Assembly: GCA_020847555.1 (NCBI GenBank)
Contig: JADLBT010000373.1
Span: 1-35,687, forward strand
DNA: 35,687 nt
DNA from: Gemmataceae bacterium
Lineage (GTDB): Bacteria > Planctomycetota > Planctomycetia > Gemmatales > Gemmataceae
Direction: 5' to 3'
A program made the position numbers and the translations under genes. Positions 25,416-34,308 of the stretch are shown one piece after another (positions within the stretch are counted from its first letter, which is position 1; every line of letters begins with the position of its first letter). Under the pieces are notes generated by a model. The model was not told where the DNA came from. It worked only from the letters and a program-made list of their open reading frames with translations, and ran no database searches.

Positions 25416-25445
25416 AAAGCCCACGGGCAGTGGCCCGTGGGCTTT
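25416..25445. repeat. Palindromic element copy 8, perfect 13-bp hairpin
   Basis: AAAGCCCACGGGC (25416-25428), loop AGTG, and its exact complement (25433-25445) lie between two convergent genes. With A-rich and T-rich ends it is the most terminator-like copy. Confidence 0.8.
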
Positions 25446-25473
25446 GAGTTGCTCCAGAAGGATCCGCCCGACG

Positions 25474-26526
25474 TTAGCGCGGGCGCCAGAGCGTCATCGA
25501 GATGTGCATCAGGCTCCAGTAAGGAAAACTCGACGTCGCCAGCGCCTCGCTCACCCAGCCGCCACGCTGCCAGACGTGAACGCGCACCGCCATCAGGACC
25601 AGGACCGCCCCTGCGACGGCAAGGTGCAGGGTCACGAACCCTGCCGGCGTCCACCGCAGCCACGCCCATACCCCGCCCACCTCACTCCGTGGTCGCCGCC
25701 CCAGCTGGTGGTGAATGAACACCAGCCAGGCGGAAACATGAATCAGGATGATCAGGTCGAACCCCGCCGAGCCCGCCAACGAGCCGAGCAAGAGCACCAG
25801 CAGGATGACGCCGTAGACGGTCAGGAGCGGACGGTGTGCGGCCAGGGCCAGGCGCGCGGTGCCGTACTGCTGTCGTCCCGCACGCAGGGCCAGCGCCGCG
25901 AGCCACAGGCCGCCACCCAGCGGCAGCGCGATGCCCGTGAACAGCATCAGTCCCGGCGCGTCGGTGTAGCGGGCCGCCTTCTCGACCGCGTTGCCGTGGA
26001 GGCTGAAGGCGGTCACGAGGGCGGCGACCGCCAGCAGACACACCGCCCACCCGAGCAGGCCCAGGAAGCGGCGCTCCGCGGCACTCCCCGAAGGAGCGTC
26101 GCCGTAAGCCTGGTAGAGAGCCGTCTCGTCGCGGATCTCGTGGGCGAGGAAGTACCCGTAGAATAGCAGCAGCACGACCGGGTTGCGCAGGCCGTCGCAG
26201 GAAGCGAACGCCAGGCACAGCGCCGCGCCGCCGACGGTCAGGGCCGGCAACCAGGCCAGCGCTCGAAGGTTGCGGACCCTGGGCGAGGTAAACAGGAACA
26301 GCCAGCCGACGCAGAAATGGGCGAGCCCGAGGGCGCGCATCATGACGTCGGTTGGGCTTTCGAGGAACTCCCGTTCGGGCCGGAGCAGGAGCGTCTCGAC
26401 GGCGTAGATCGCGCACCCCGTGCCGATGGCGAGCAGGGCCACCGTAATCGCGCGGCCGAACTGACGCACCGTGGTGGTGGCCCGCACCGCCTGCCATCCC
26501 GACACTGTTGAGGCAACAACCGCCAT
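25474..26526 (-). CDS. Polytopic membrane protein of unknown function
   Basis: I do not recognise this 350-residue protein. It has about nine hydrophobic segments and short loops, with charged clusters such as ETLLLRPEREFLESPTD and FYGYFLAHEIRDETALYQAYGD. His residues occur within or next to membrane segments (LAHFCVGW, LIHVSAWLVFIHHQ, LHLAVAG), which could bind haem or metal, but no standard motif is met. ATG 26526 is chosen for position; GGAGGGAGGG lies about 12 nt upstream. A TATAAT sits on the minus strand 40 bp before it (26571-26566). It is divergent from the S9 peptidase gene. Confidence 0.6.
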   Translation of the reverse strand: MAVVASTVSGWQAVRATTTVRQFGRAITVALLAIGTGCAIYAVETLLLRPEREFLESPTDVMMRALGLAHFCVGWLFLFTSPRVRNLRALAWLPALTVGGAALCLAFASCDGLRNPVVLLLFYGYFLAHEIRDETALYQAYGDAPSGSAAERRFLGLLGWAVCLLAVAALVTAFSLHGNAVEKAARYTDAPGLMLFTGIALPLGGGLWLAALALRAGRQQYGTARLALAAHRPLLTVYGVILLVLLLGSLAGSAGFDLIILIHVSAWLVFIHHQLGRRPRSEVGGVWAWLRWTPAGFVTLHLAVAGAVLVLMAVRVHVWQRGGWVSEALATSSFPYWSLMHISMTLWRPR

Positions 26527-26673
26527 CCCTGCCGGCCCTCCCTCCTGCCCTCCCAAGGCCGCGCGATTATAGGCCAGGCGGCACCCGGGTGGAAGACCGA
26601 CTTGCATTCCGCGCCGATCGTCCGATACTACAGAAATCGGCGCTCCTTCCTCGAATCATCCCAGAGGCCACTC

Positions 26674-29109
26674 GTGGACATGACTCTTCCGACTTCCGCC
26701 CACTTCCAGACCTGGCTGCCCGTCGCCGCCCTGTTGCTGTCCGGCGCGTCTGCCGACGCCCAGCAGGGGTATCAGAAGCCGCCGAAGGAAGTCCTCGACG
26801 TTCTCCAGGCTCCGCCGACTCCTCAGGTTGCTGTCAGCCCGACGCGCGACCGCCTGCTCCTGCTTCAGGGTGAGCGCTACCCATCCATTGCCGAGCTGGC
26901 CCAGCCGATGCTGCGGCTCGCCGGGCTGCGCATCAATCCCGCCACCAACGGCCCGCACCGGCAGCCGCGCCTCGTCGCGCTGACCGTCGTTCGCCTCGAC
27001 GACGGCCGCCGCACTCCGGTCGCCCTGCCCAACGACCCACACCTCGGCCCCGTCCGCTGGTCCCCCGACGGCAACCGCTTCGTCTTCACCCACACCACCC
27101 CCACCCGCGTCGAGTTGTGGGTGGGGGATGCGGCGACCGGCAAGACCGCTCGCATCGAGGAGGTCGCCCTCAACACCGCGCTGGGCATCACCCCGGTGTG
27201 GCTGCCGGACGGCAAGAGCATTCTCTGTCTGGTCGTGCCGCCCGGGCGCGGCAAACTGCCCGAGGCGCCGCGTGTCCCGAAGGGGCCGGTGATTCAGGAG
27301 ACGGCCGGCAAGCCCGCGCCGGTGCGCACCTTCCAGGATCTGCTGGAGAACCCGCACGATGAGGATCTGTTCGACTACTACGGCACCGGCCAGGTGCTGC
27401 TGTACGACACCGCCTCGGGCCAGTCGCGCGCGGTCGGCGGACCGGCGGTGTTCGCGGCCGTGTCGCCATCGCCGGACGGGAAGCTGCTGCTGGTAAGCCG
27501 CATTCGCCGGCCGTACTCGTACCTCCACCCCGTCCACGCCTTCCCGCGCGAGGTTGAGGTGTGGAACATGACCGGCAAGGTCGTCCACCGCGTCGCCAGC
27601 CTGCCGCTCGCCGACCAGGTGCCCATCGAGGGCGTCCGCACTGGGCCGCGCCACATCCACTGGCGTGCCAGTGCGCCGGCTACCCTGTGCTGGGCCGAGG
27701 CACTCGACGGCGGCGACCCGCGCCGGAAGGTGGAGCACCGCGACGCGCTGCACCTGCACAGCGCCCCGTTCGGCGGCAAGCCGGTCGAGTTGTTCCGGAC
27801 GACGCATCGCTTCACCGACATCACCTGGGGCGAGAAGGACGGCCTGGCGCTGGTGCGTGAGTACGACCGTAACCGCCGCTGGGAGCGCACGTTCTTCCTG
27901 AACGCCGACCGGCCAGCCGACGTCGCCCGCCTCGTCTGGGATCTGTCGGTGCAGGACCGCTACAACGACCCCGGCACCCCGGTACAGCGTTCGCTGCCCG
28001 GCGGCCACCGCGTGCTGCGCCAGCACGAGGGCCGCATCCACCTCGCGGGCAACGGCGCATCGCCGCAGGGCGACCGGCCCTTCCTCGATGAACTGGACCT
28101 CAAGACTCTGAAAACTCGGCGGCTGTTCCACTGCGCCGAGAAGACCTGCGAGTCGGTGGTCGCCGTGCTTGCCGACGACGGCTCGCGCCTGCTGACCCGA
28201 CACGAGACGCCCGCCGACCCGCCCAACTACTACCTGCGCACGGCGAAGGGCGAGCGCCAGGCGCTGACCGACTTCGCCGACCCGGCGCCGCAGCTGCGCG
28301 GCATCACGCGCAAGCTGGTCACCTACAAGCGTGCGGACGGAGTGCCGCTGTCGTTCACGCTCTACCTGCCGGCGGGCTGCAAGGAGGGCCAGCGCCTGCC
28401 CGCGGTGGTGTGGGCGTACCCGCGCGAGTACACCGACGCGAAGACGGCCGGGCAGGTGTCCGGGTCGCCGTACCGCTTCACGACGCTGCTCGGACCGACC
28501 CACCTGTTCTTCCTGACGCAGGGGTACGCGGTCCTCGACGGCGCGACGATGCCGGTCGTCGGCGATCCGGAGACGGCGAACAACACGTACATCGAGCAGA
28601 TCGTCGCCAGCGCGAAGGCCGCCATCGACAAGGCAGACGAGCTGGGCGTGATCGACCGCAACCGCGTCGGCGTCGGCGGCCACAGTTACGGCGCCTTCAT
28701 GACCGCAAACCTGATGGCCCACAGCGATCTGTTCCGGGCCGGCATCGCCCGCAGCGGAGCGTACAACCGGACGCTGACGCCGTTCGGGTTCCAGAACGAG
28801 CGGCGCACGTTCTGGGAGGCGCCGGAGATCTACTTCAAGATGTCGCCGTTCATGCACGCCCACAAGATCAGGCGGCCGCTGCTGCTGCTCCACGGCGCGG
28901 CGGACAACAACTCCGGGACGTTCCCGATGCAGACCGAGCGCCTCTACCACGCGATCAAGGGCAACGGCGGCACGGCGCGCTACGTCGTGCTGCCGTTCGA
29001 GTCGCATGGCTACGTCGCGCGCGAGTCGGTCGAGCACGCGCTGTACGAGATGCTCGCGTGGTTCGACCGCCACGTGAAGAATGAGGGAACGGGAAGCAGT
29101 AGGCAGTAG
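26674..29109 (+). CDS. Secreted S9 family prolyl-oligopeptidase-type serine peptidase
   Basis: The roughly 810-residue product has a signal peptide (to about 31), a WD-like propeller (about 60-540, with WSPDGNRFVF and SPSPDGKLLLVS) and a C-terminal alpha/beta-hydrolase. The catalytic triad is visible: Ser in GGHSYGAFM (nucleotides around 28682), Asp in HGAADNNSG and His in FESHGYVA. The layout matches S9 glutamyl-endopeptidase-like enzymes. GTG 26674 is preferred because AGAGG is 6 nt upstream; ATG 26680 in the same frame is the alternative. The last residues (GTGSSRQ) come from a GCAGTAG tandem repeat that has captured the stop codon. Confidence 0.88.
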   Translation: MDMTLPTSAHFQTWLPVAALLLSGASADAQQGYQKPPKEVLDVLQAPPTPQVAVSPTRDRLLLLQGERYPSIAELAQPMLRLAGLRINPATNGPHRQPRLVALTVVRLDDGRRTPVALPNDPHLGPVRWSPDGNRFVFTHTTPTRVELWVGDAATGKTARIEEVALNTALGITPVWLPDGKSILCLVVPPGRGKLPEAPRVPKGPVIQETAGKPAPVRTFQDLLENPHDEDLFDYYGTGQVLLYDTASGQSRAVGGPAVFAAVSPSPDGKLLLVSRIRRPYSYLHPVHAFPREVEVWNMTGKVVHRVASLPLADQVPIEGVRTGPRHIHWRASAPATLCWAEALDGGDPRRKVEHRDALHLHSAPFGGKPVELFRTTHRFTDITWGEKDGLALVREYDRNRRWERTFFLNADRPADVARLVWDLSVQDRYNDPGTPVQRSLPGGHRVLRQHEGRIHLAGNGASPQGDRPFLDELDLKTLKTRRLFHCAEKTCESVVAVLADDGSRLLTRHETPADPPNYYLRTAKGERQALTDFADPAPQLRGITRKLVTYKRADGVPLSFTLYLPAGCKEGQRLPAVVWAYPREYTDAKTAGQVSGSPYRFTTLLGPTHLFFLTQGYAVLDGATMPVVGDPETANNTYIEQIVASAKAAIDKADELGVIDRNRVGVGGHSYGAFMTANLMAHSDLFRAGIARSGAYNRTLTPFGFQNERRTFWEAPEIYFKMSPFMHAHKIRRPLLLLHGAADNNSGTFPMQTERLYHAIKGNGGTARYVVLPFESHGYVARESVEHALYEMLAWFDRHVKNEGTGSSRQ

Positions 29110-29144
29110 GCAGTATAAAGCCCACGGGCCGCGGCCCGTGGGCT
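29094..29144. repeat. GCAGTAG tandem joined to palindromic element copy 9
   Basis: Nearly three units of GCAGTAG (29096-29115) run directly into AGCCCACGGGCC (29119-29130) with GC centre and its complement to 29144, a 26-bp perfect palindrome. The S9 peptidase stop codon is inside the tandem. This shows the two repeat types can sit together. Confidence 0.7.
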
Positions 29145-29184
29145 CTGCTGTCCTCCCCGACCTCCCACCCTGAACCCGCCTTCC

Positions 29185-29856
29185 ATGCACATCCTTCTGT
29201 TTGACATCGACGGCACTCTGGTTTCCAGCGGCGGCGCCGGCAAGGCGGCCATCGAGAGCGCGCTGACGGACGACTTCGGTGTGACCATGCGCGGCCACGT
29301 CAGCTACAGCGGCCGCACGGACCGTGCCATCGGCCGCGACCTCTTCCACATGCACGACCTGGAAGATAACGCGGACAACTGGCAGCGCCTGCTGAGCGGC
29401 TACCTGCGGCGACTCCCCTTGATGCTGTCGAGCCACCGCGGCGCGATTCTGCCCGGCATCAGCGCGCTGCTGGAACACCTGAGCAGCCGCGACGAGGTGG
29501 TGCTGGGGTTACTGACAGGGAACGTGCGCGAGGGGGCGCGGCTGAAACTCGGCCACTTCGGGCTGTTCCACCACTTCGCGTTCGGCGGGTTTGGCGACCT
29601 GCACCACGACCGCGACGAGGTGGCGCGCGAGGCGCTCGCCGAGGCGGTCCGGCACCGCAACGGCAAGGTTTCGCTGGAGCGCGTCTGGGTCATCGGCGAC
29701 ACGCCGCTGGATGTGCGCTGCGCGCGTGCCATCGGAGCGTGCGTGGCGGCGGTCGCTACCGGCTGGCACCCGCTCGACGAACTGGACGCGGCGAGACCAG
29801 ACCTGCTGCTCAGCGATCTTGCCGACCCGGTGCCGCTGCTGGAGCGCCTGCGGTAA
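29185..29856 (+). CDS. HAD-family phosphatase (phosphoglycolate phosphatase-like)
   Basis: The 223-residue product has HAD motif I FDIDGTL with nucleophile Asp7 and acid/base Asp9, motif II LLTGN (about 112), a Lys within GARLKLGHFGLF and motif III VWVIGDTPLDVRCA with the acidic pair near the end. The cap inserted after motif I is helical (C1 type), as in phosphoglycolate phosphatase and beta-phosphoglucomutase relatives. ATG 29185 starts directly at the core strand; no clear ribosome site is seen (CCGCCTTCC precedes it). The substrate is not determined by sequence alone. Confidence 0.85.
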   Translation: MHILLFDIDGTLVSSGGAGKAAIESALTDDFGVTMRGHVSYSGRTDRAIGRDLFHMHDLEDNADNWQRLLSGYLRRLPLMLSSHRGAILPGISALLEHLSSRDEVVLGLLTGNVREGARLKLGHFGLFHHFAFGGFGDLHHDRDEVAREALAEAVRHRNGKVSLERVWVIGDTPLDVRCARAIGACVAAVATGWHPLDELDAARPDLLLSDLADPVPLLERLR

Positions 29857-29930
29857 GAGCCTGCACGCATCCGGCGCCGTGAGGAGGAGTTGATGCAGGG
29901 TCAAGGAGGGTGATGTGCAACGGGATTGGT

Positions 29931-30050
29931 AAAGCCCATGTGCGGCGGCCCGTGGGCGAGGTGGTGGATACTTCCCCCACGGGGTGCCACCCGTGGGCTT
30001 TGGGCCAAGGTTCCTGGCACTTGCCCCACGGGGCGCCATCCGTGGACTTT
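29931..30050. repeat. Palindromic element copy 10 (three-arm cluster)
   Basis: Three half-units follow each other: AAAGCCCATG...CCCGTGGGC, CCCCACGGGGTGCCACCCGTGGG, and CCCCACGGGGCGCCATCCGTGG. It fills the space between the HAD gene and the convergent acetyltransferase gene. The rest of the 219-base gap holds nothing else of note. Confidence 0.7.
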
Positions 30051-30075
30051 ACGAGTTTCGACCCGCCCAGGCGGG

Positions 30076-30633
30076 TTACTCCGCGATCGCGCGGATGGCC
30101 CGGCAGGGGTTGCCGGCCGCGAACACCCCTTCCGGCACGTCGCGCGTAACGACGCTCCCGGCGCCGATGACGGCCCGCGCCCCGATCGTCACCCCCGGGC
30201 AGATGATCGCCCCGCCGCCGACCCACACGTCCGAGCCGATGGTGATCGGTTTGGCGAACTCCTGCTTCCGCCGCAGTTCGGCGTTCATCGGGTGGCTGGC
30301 GGTGTAGACCTGGACCGCCGGTCCGAACAGGGTGTAGTCCCCGACCACCACCCGGCACACGTCCAGCACCACGCAGTTGAAGTTGAAGAAGACGCGCTCG
30401 CCGAGCAAGATGTTCGCCCCGTAGTCGCAGAAGAACGGTGGCTGCATCCAGACCGATTCCCCGCCCCGCCCGAAAAGTTCCGTCAGGATGCGGCGGCGGG
30501 CCTCCTGGTCCCGCTCGCGGGTGGCGTTCAGATCCTGACACAGATCCCTGGCCCGGTCCCGCGCACGGACCAGTTCCGCGTCGAGGGGATCGTACAGCTC
30601 GCCCGCCAGCATCTTTTCCAGTTCGGTGCGCAT
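30076..30633 (-). CDS. Maltose/galactoside O-acetyltransferase-like protein
   Basis: The 185-residue product has the Mac N-terminal segment (EKMLAGELYDPLDAELVRAR) followed by left-handed beta-helix hexapeptide repeats: FFCDYGANILLGERVFFNFNCVVLD, then SDVWVGGGAIICPGVTIGARAVIGAGSVV. His in YTASHPMN is the catalytic base of this family, and GNPCRAIR is the typical end. It transfers acetyl from acetyl-CoA to a sugar hydroxyl as a trimer. ATG 30633 has AGGAGGTCC upstream. It stands alone on its strand between two palindromic element copies; the natural sugar is unknown. Confidence 0.9.
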   Translation of the reverse strand: MRTELEKMLAGELYDPLDAELVRARDRARDLCQDLNATRERDQEARRRILTELFGRGGESVWMQPPFFCDYGANILLGERVFFNFNCVVLDVCRVVVGDYTLFGPAVQVYTASHPMNAELRRKQEFAKPITIGSDVWVGGGAIICPGVTIGARAVIGAGSVVTRDVPEGVFAAGNPCRAIRAIAE

Positions 30634-30680
30634 CGGACCTCCTGGTACAGGTTAAAGGAGGATGGGGTGCAAGAACCTGT

Positions 30681-30713
30681 GTCAAGCCCACGGGTGCCCC
30701 CCGTGGACTTGAC
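30681..30713. repeat. Palindromic element copy 11
   Basis: GTCAAGCCCACGGG and CCCGTGGACTTGAC pair with one mismatch around TGCCC. It lies upstream of the acetyltransferase gene and downstream of the ferrochelatase gene. Confidence 0.7.
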
Positions 30714-30771
30714 GCAGCAGGAACGGTTGGCAAACGGGGTGCCGGAAGTTGGTATCGCGGCAGGGTACGGT

Positions 30772-31749
30772 CTACCCCTTTAGCCACCCGCACCCTTCCT
30801 CGGTGATGAGGGTGTGCAGCGCCTCGAGCCATTTCGGGTGGTCGTTCAGGCACCGGCAGGCGTGCAGCTGCTCGCCGCCAGCCTTGCGGAAGGCGAGGCG
30901 GGCCTCGTGACCGATCTCATCGACCGTCTCCAGGCAGTCGGCGGTGAACCCGGGCATGGCGACGAACACGCGCTTGACGCCCTGCCGCGCCAGCTGGCGG
31001 AGCGTGTCCTCGGTGTACGGCTTCAGCCACCGGGCGCGGCCGAACAGCGACTGGAACGTCTGCGTCCACGACCGGCGCTCCCACCCGAGGCGCCGGATCA
31101 ACTCGACCGTGGTGCGCTTGACGTGGGTGGCGTATGGGTCGCCGCGCTGGGCGTACTGGACCGGGATGCCGTGGAAGCTGAGCAGGTAGTGGTCCGGCCG
31201 CCACGGCAGCGCGGCCAGCTCGTCGCGGATGACGGCCGTCACCGCGTCCAGGTATGCCGGGTGGTCGTAGTACGGCGGGACAACGCGCAGCGCCGGAACG
31301 CGCCGCTCGGCAAGGAGCGCCTTGAAGAGGACGTCCGTCGCGGAGGCGGTCGTGGTCGCGGAGTACTGCGGGTACAGCGGCAGGGCGATAAGTCGGTCCA
31401 CCCCGGACCGGATCATCGCGCCGACGACGTCGGCCAGCGGCGGATTGCCGACCTGCATGCCGAACCGCACCGGCACGTCCGGGAGCGTCTTCTGCAGTTC
31501 CTCAACCTGGCGGCGCGTCCAGTGGAGTAGCGGCGAGCCGGTCTGCGGATCCCAGATGCGCTGGTACTTGGCGGCCGACTGCCTGGGGCGGAACGGGAGG
31601 ATGAGCAGGTTGAGGACGAACCACCAGGCGAGGCGCGGCGCCTCGATGACGCGCGGGTCGCCGAGGAACTGCCGTAAATACGGACGCAGCGCCCGGGAGG
31701 TAGGAGCGTCGGGAGTGCCCAGCTGGATGAGGAGGACGCCGACAGGCAT
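30772..31749 (-). CDS. hemH: Ferrochelatase
   Basis: Ferrochelatase inserts iron into protoporphyrin IX (or coproporphyrin III) in haem synthesis. The 325-residue product shows LLIQLGTPDAP at the N-terminus, PLYPQYSATTTAS, the active-site LLSFHGIPVQY, the family segment TFQSLFGRARWLKPYTEDTL and the catalytic Glu region FTADCLETVDEIGHE. Length is typical. ATG 31749 begins MPVGVLLIQLGTP, the normal start; the frame to 31824 crosses a repeat. The ribosome site is weak. The C-terminal CRC-x(n)-C pattern could reflect an iron-sulfur site as in some ferrochelatases, but only two or three Cys are seen. It follows a ferredoxin gene on the same strand. Confidence 0.95.
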   Translation of the reverse strand: MPVGVLLIQLGTPDAPTSRALRPYLRQFLGDPRVIEAPRLAWWFVLNLLILPFRPRQSAAKYQRIWDPQTGSPLLHWTRRQVEELQKTLPDVPVRFGMQVGNPPLADVVGAMIRSGVDRLIALPLYPQYSATTTASATDVLFKALLAERRVPALRVVPPYYDHPAYLDAVTAVIRDELAALPWRPDHYLLSFHGIPVQYAQRGDPYATHVKRTTVELIRRLGWERRSWTQTFQSLFGRARWLKPYTEDTLRQLARQGVKRVFVAMPGFTADCLETVDEIGHEARLAFRKAGGEQLHACRCLNDHPKWLEALHTLITEEGCGWLKG

Positions 31750-31777
31750 GTGACAGGGTGACCAGGCGATCAGGCGG

Positions 31778-31828
31778 CCAGGTGACCAGGTGGGCCGCAG
31801 AACTCCATCGGGGCACCTGGTCACCTGG
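31778..31828. repeat. GGTGACCA tandem forming a 15-bp inverted repeat
   Basis: CCAGGTGACCAGGTG (31778-31792) is perfectly complementary to 31814-31828 around a 21-nt loop. Both sides are built of short direct units (GTGACCAG; ACCTGGTC). It lies between the ferredoxin and ferrochelatase genes, and resembles in design the repeat at 8110. Confidence 0.65.
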
Positions 31829-31836
31829 TCATCTGG

Positions 31837-32145
31837 TCACTTCTTCTTGCACTCCGGCCCTTCCTTGGGGTCCGTCTTCTCGGTGATGTGGCCCTCGCCG
31901 CTGTCCTTCAGAGCGGCGGAGCGCTCGGCGTTGAGCGGGGTGAAGCTCGCCCACTGGCCGGGAACGTTGGCCTCGGCGAAGATGGCCTCAACCGGGCACT
32001 CCGGCACGCACGCCTCGCAGTCGATGCAGTCGTTCGGGTCGATGTACAGCATCAGGTCGTCCTGGTAGAAGCACTCGACTGGACATACGGCAACGCAGTC
32101 GGTGTACTTGCAGTCGTAGCACGGTTGGCAGACAGTATGCGTCAT
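31837..32145 (-). CDS. fdxA: 7Fe (3Fe-4S plus 4Fe-4S) ferredoxin
   Basis: The 102-residue product matches Azotobacter-type ferredoxin I. Cys9, Cys12, Cys17 and Cys21 lie in CYDCKYTDCVAVCP, and the second group is in DCIDCEACVPECPVEAIF. The arrangement fits one 3Fe-4S and one 4Fe-4S cluster. ATG 32145 is preceded by GGGAGTGG; the longer frame to 32256 is not conserved in type. The C-terminus is Lys/Glu-rich. It is a cytosolic electron carrier; closeness to ferrochelatase may reflect a shared link to iron but the genes are separated by a strong inverted repeat. Confidence 0.93.
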   Translation of the reverse strand: MTHTVCQPCYDCKYTDCVAVCPVECFYQDDLMLYIDPNDCIDCEACVPECPVEAIFAEANVPGQWASFTPLNAERSAALKDSGEGHITEKTDPKEGPECKKK

Positions 32146-32397
32146 CTCGGCACCACTCCCTTGTCGATCGTTCGACCCGCTCTCAGCCCGAAGTCTGAGG
32201 ACTAACGTGAGATTCAGGACAACGGCCCGCCCCCCGGGACGGCAGGCCGCAAACACCGCGAATCTCTCCTATCCCTAGCAAGAAGTCGGGATCGTGTCCA
32301 GAGGTTGTGCCGCCGGCCCGAGCGAGGTGGGACGTCCGCGTGCCCCGCTTTGCACGCCCGACCGGCCGGAGGGTTGACCCGGCCCGGTCAGGGGGGT

Positions 32398-32419
32398 AGC
32401 CTGGCATCTACCCAGGCTC
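32398..32419. other. Hairpin upstream of the MFS gene
   Basis: AGCCTGG-CATCTAC-CCAGGCT lies about 25 bp before the MFS start, so it may mask or time translation. TTGACC at 32374 with a weak TAGCCT 17 nt later could be the promoter. The rest of the 298-base gap shows nothing I can name. Confidence 0.35.
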
Positions 32420-32443
32420 CAGCGCCGCCCCGGACTCGCTGCC

Positions 32444-33934
32444 ATGAATGACTCTGCCGCGCGCGCTCTTTCCCTCGAGCAGCCGACCCAGGTGCGCTAC
32501 AAGGTGCTGGCCTGGATGTGCGCCCTGTCGATGATCACGTACATCGACCGGGTCTGCATCAAGCAGGTCCAGGAACCGATGCAAACCGACCTGGGCATCA
32601 GCCCGCAGCAGTGGGCGTGGGTCTTCTCCGTGTTCGGCCTGGCGTATGCCCTGTTCGAGGTGCCCAGCGGGTGGCTCGGCGACGTGTTCGGCCCGCGCGT
32701 GACGCTGACCCGCATCGTCATCTGGTGGTCGGTGTTCACCGCCCTGACCGGGCTAATCTGGCCCGTCGAGGGGTGGCCGCTGTTCGCGTTCGTGGCGCTG
32801 TTGACGGTCCGGTTTCTGTTCGGCATGGGCGAGGCGGGCGCGTACCCGAACACGGCGCGGGCGCTGCGGAACTGGTTCCCCTACCGCCGGCGCGGGCTGG
32901 CGCAGGGACTGCTGTGGATGTTCGGCCGGTGGGGCGGGGCGGTGGCGCCGCTGCTGATCGGCGTGCTGGCGGCCCTGTTCGGGTGGCGCGGGGCGTTCCT
33001 CGTGTTCGGCCTGATGGGCGTGTTCTGGGTGGTCGGGTTCTGGCTGTGGTATCGGGACACGCCGCGGCAACATCCGTCCGTCAACGACGCCGAGCGCACG
33101 CTGATCGAGGCGAGTGCAAGCGACAGTACCCGGCCGGCCCCGCTGTCGTGGCGGACGATGCTGCGCAGTCCGAGCCTGTGGTTCCTGTGCGGAATGTACT
33201 TCTGCAGCAACTGCGGGTGGTGCTTCTTCATCACGTGGGACGTGAAGTACCATCAAACGGTGCTGCAACTGTCCGGCCTCGACCTGCAGCTGGCGTCGGG
33301 GGCGCCGCTGTTCTTCGGCGGCATCGCGTGCCTGCTGGGTGGGTTCCTGACCGACCGCCAGGTGCGCGTCTGGGGACCGCGCTGGGGGCGGACGGGCCAG
33401 GGGTTCGCCGCCTACTTCCTGGGCGGGACGTTCTTCCTGGTGGCGCTGGCGGTCGGGGCAAACGACCCCCTGCTGGCGGTACTGGCGCTGTGTCTGGCGT
33501 CGTTCCTGAAGGACTTCGCGATGGCCGCCAGCTGGTCCACGTGCATCGACATCGGCCACCGCTATTCCGGCACGGTCGCCGGGTTCATGAACATGGTCGG
33601 CAACCTGGGGACGTTCTTCACCCCGCCGATCGTGGCCGCGCTGGCGGAGACGCAGGAGGGATCGCGGACCGTCTTCCACTGGGAGGTAGCACTGCTCTAC
33701 TCGGCGATCATGTTCTTCCTCGCCTCGGTCTGCTGGCTGTTCATCAACCCGCGGCGCGTGGTCGTGTACAGCCCGGACGACAAGGCGCGCCTGCAGGCCG
33801 AGGGGATCCTGCAGCGCGAACCGTCCGACCTGCCCGAGGCCGTCGAGGAGCCGGAGGAGCCGCCCAAGCTGGACGACGCCTGGCGACACCCGGACGATCC
33901 GTCGGCCGACGACGACCGCCGCGGAGAGAGGTGA
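32444..33934 (+). CDS. MFS transporter, anion:cation symporter type
   Basis: The 496-residue product has twelve membrane segments. The first contains ITYIDRVCI as in the anion:cation symporter family (sugar acids, phthalate, tartrate). The loop between segments 2 and 3 reads PSGWLGDVFGPRVTL (MFS motif A), and RFLFGMGEAGAYPNTARALRNWFP is the typical segment 4. A charged tail rich in Glu, Asp and Pro (about 45 residues) follows the last segment. The start is ATG 32444. It is followed 5 bp later by a small Cys-containing gene, so the two are probably co-transcribed. Substrate is likely an organic anion, not proven. Confidence 0.88.
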   Translation: MNDSAARALSLEQPTQVRYKVLAWMCALSMITYIDRVCIKQVQEPMQTDLGISPQQWAWVFSVFGLAYALFEVPSGWLGDVFGPRVTLTRIVIWWSVFTALTGLIWPVEGWPLFAFVALLTVRFLFGMGEAGAYPNTARALRNWFPYRRRGLAQGLLWMFGRWGGAVAPLLIGVLAALFGWRGAFLVFGLMGVFWVVGFWLWYRDTPRQHPSVNDAERTLIEASASDSTRPAPLSWRTMLRSPSLWFLCGMYFCSNCGWCFFITWDVKYHQTVLQLSGLDLQLASGAPLFFGGIACLLGGFLTDRQVRVWGPRWGRTGQGFAAYFLGGTFFLVALAVGANDPLLAVLALCLASFLKDFAMAASWSTCIDIGHRYSGTVAGFMNMVGNLGTFFTPPIVAALAETQEGSRTVFHWEVALLYSAIMFFLASVCWLFINPRRVVVYSPDDKARLQAEGILQREPSDLPEAVEEPEEPPKLDDAWRHPDDPSADDDRRGER

Positions 33935-33939
33935 GGGCG

Positions 33940-34308
33940 ATGGCGGGCTGCGAGAAGGGCTACCTGTGCGACGTGTGCGGGCAGGAGGTCGAGCCGATCA
34001 CCGACTCCGACCTGTACCTGCGCTACGTCATGGGCGAGGTGTCGCCGCTGGAGCTGCCGACGACGCGCGAGCGCCACATCCGTTGCAACCCGGCGGCCGC
34101 CCAGTTCGTCGTGGATCCCGCGTTTGAGCCGGTGCGCTGCGAGGGTATGTTCGCGAAGGAGCACCTCGACCCGGCGTATGTCGCCGAGCAGGAGGCGCTG
34201 ATGACGCGGGCGTGGCGGCGGTTGCAGGAGATCCCGACGCTGGGCGTGCCGATCACCGAGTACCCGCTGCCGGAGGTGCGCGCGGCGTGGAAGGGCAAGG
34301 GGGTGTAA
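33940..34308 (+). CDS. Small protein with zinc-finger-like N-terminus
   Basis: I do not recognise this 122-residue protein. It begins MAGCEKGYLCDVCGQEVE, a Cys-rich knuckle, and has two more Cys (HIRCNPAAAQF and VRCEGMF) that could complete a metal site. The rest is acidic and mostly helical. ATG 33940 has GGAGAGAGG upstream and lies 5 bp after the MFS stop, suggesting an operon. The TAA stop is the first part of a palindromic element (TAAAGCCCACGG). Confidence 0.65.
   Translation: MAGCEKGYLCDVCGQEVEPITDSDLYLRYVMGEVSPLELPTTRERHIRCNPAAAQFVVDPAFEPVRCEGMFAKEHLDPAYVAEQEALMTRAWRRLQEIPTLGVPITEYPLPEVRAAWKGKGV

Noticed and set aside
26656..29478. Minus-strand open frame of 940 codons
   Set aside because: It is the complement of the S9 peptidase gene, whose catalytic triad and signal peptide are clear.
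31778..31828. Attachment site of a mobile element
   Set aside because: There is no integrase, tRNA gene or direct-repeat pair around it; it is an inverted tandem within an intergenic gap.
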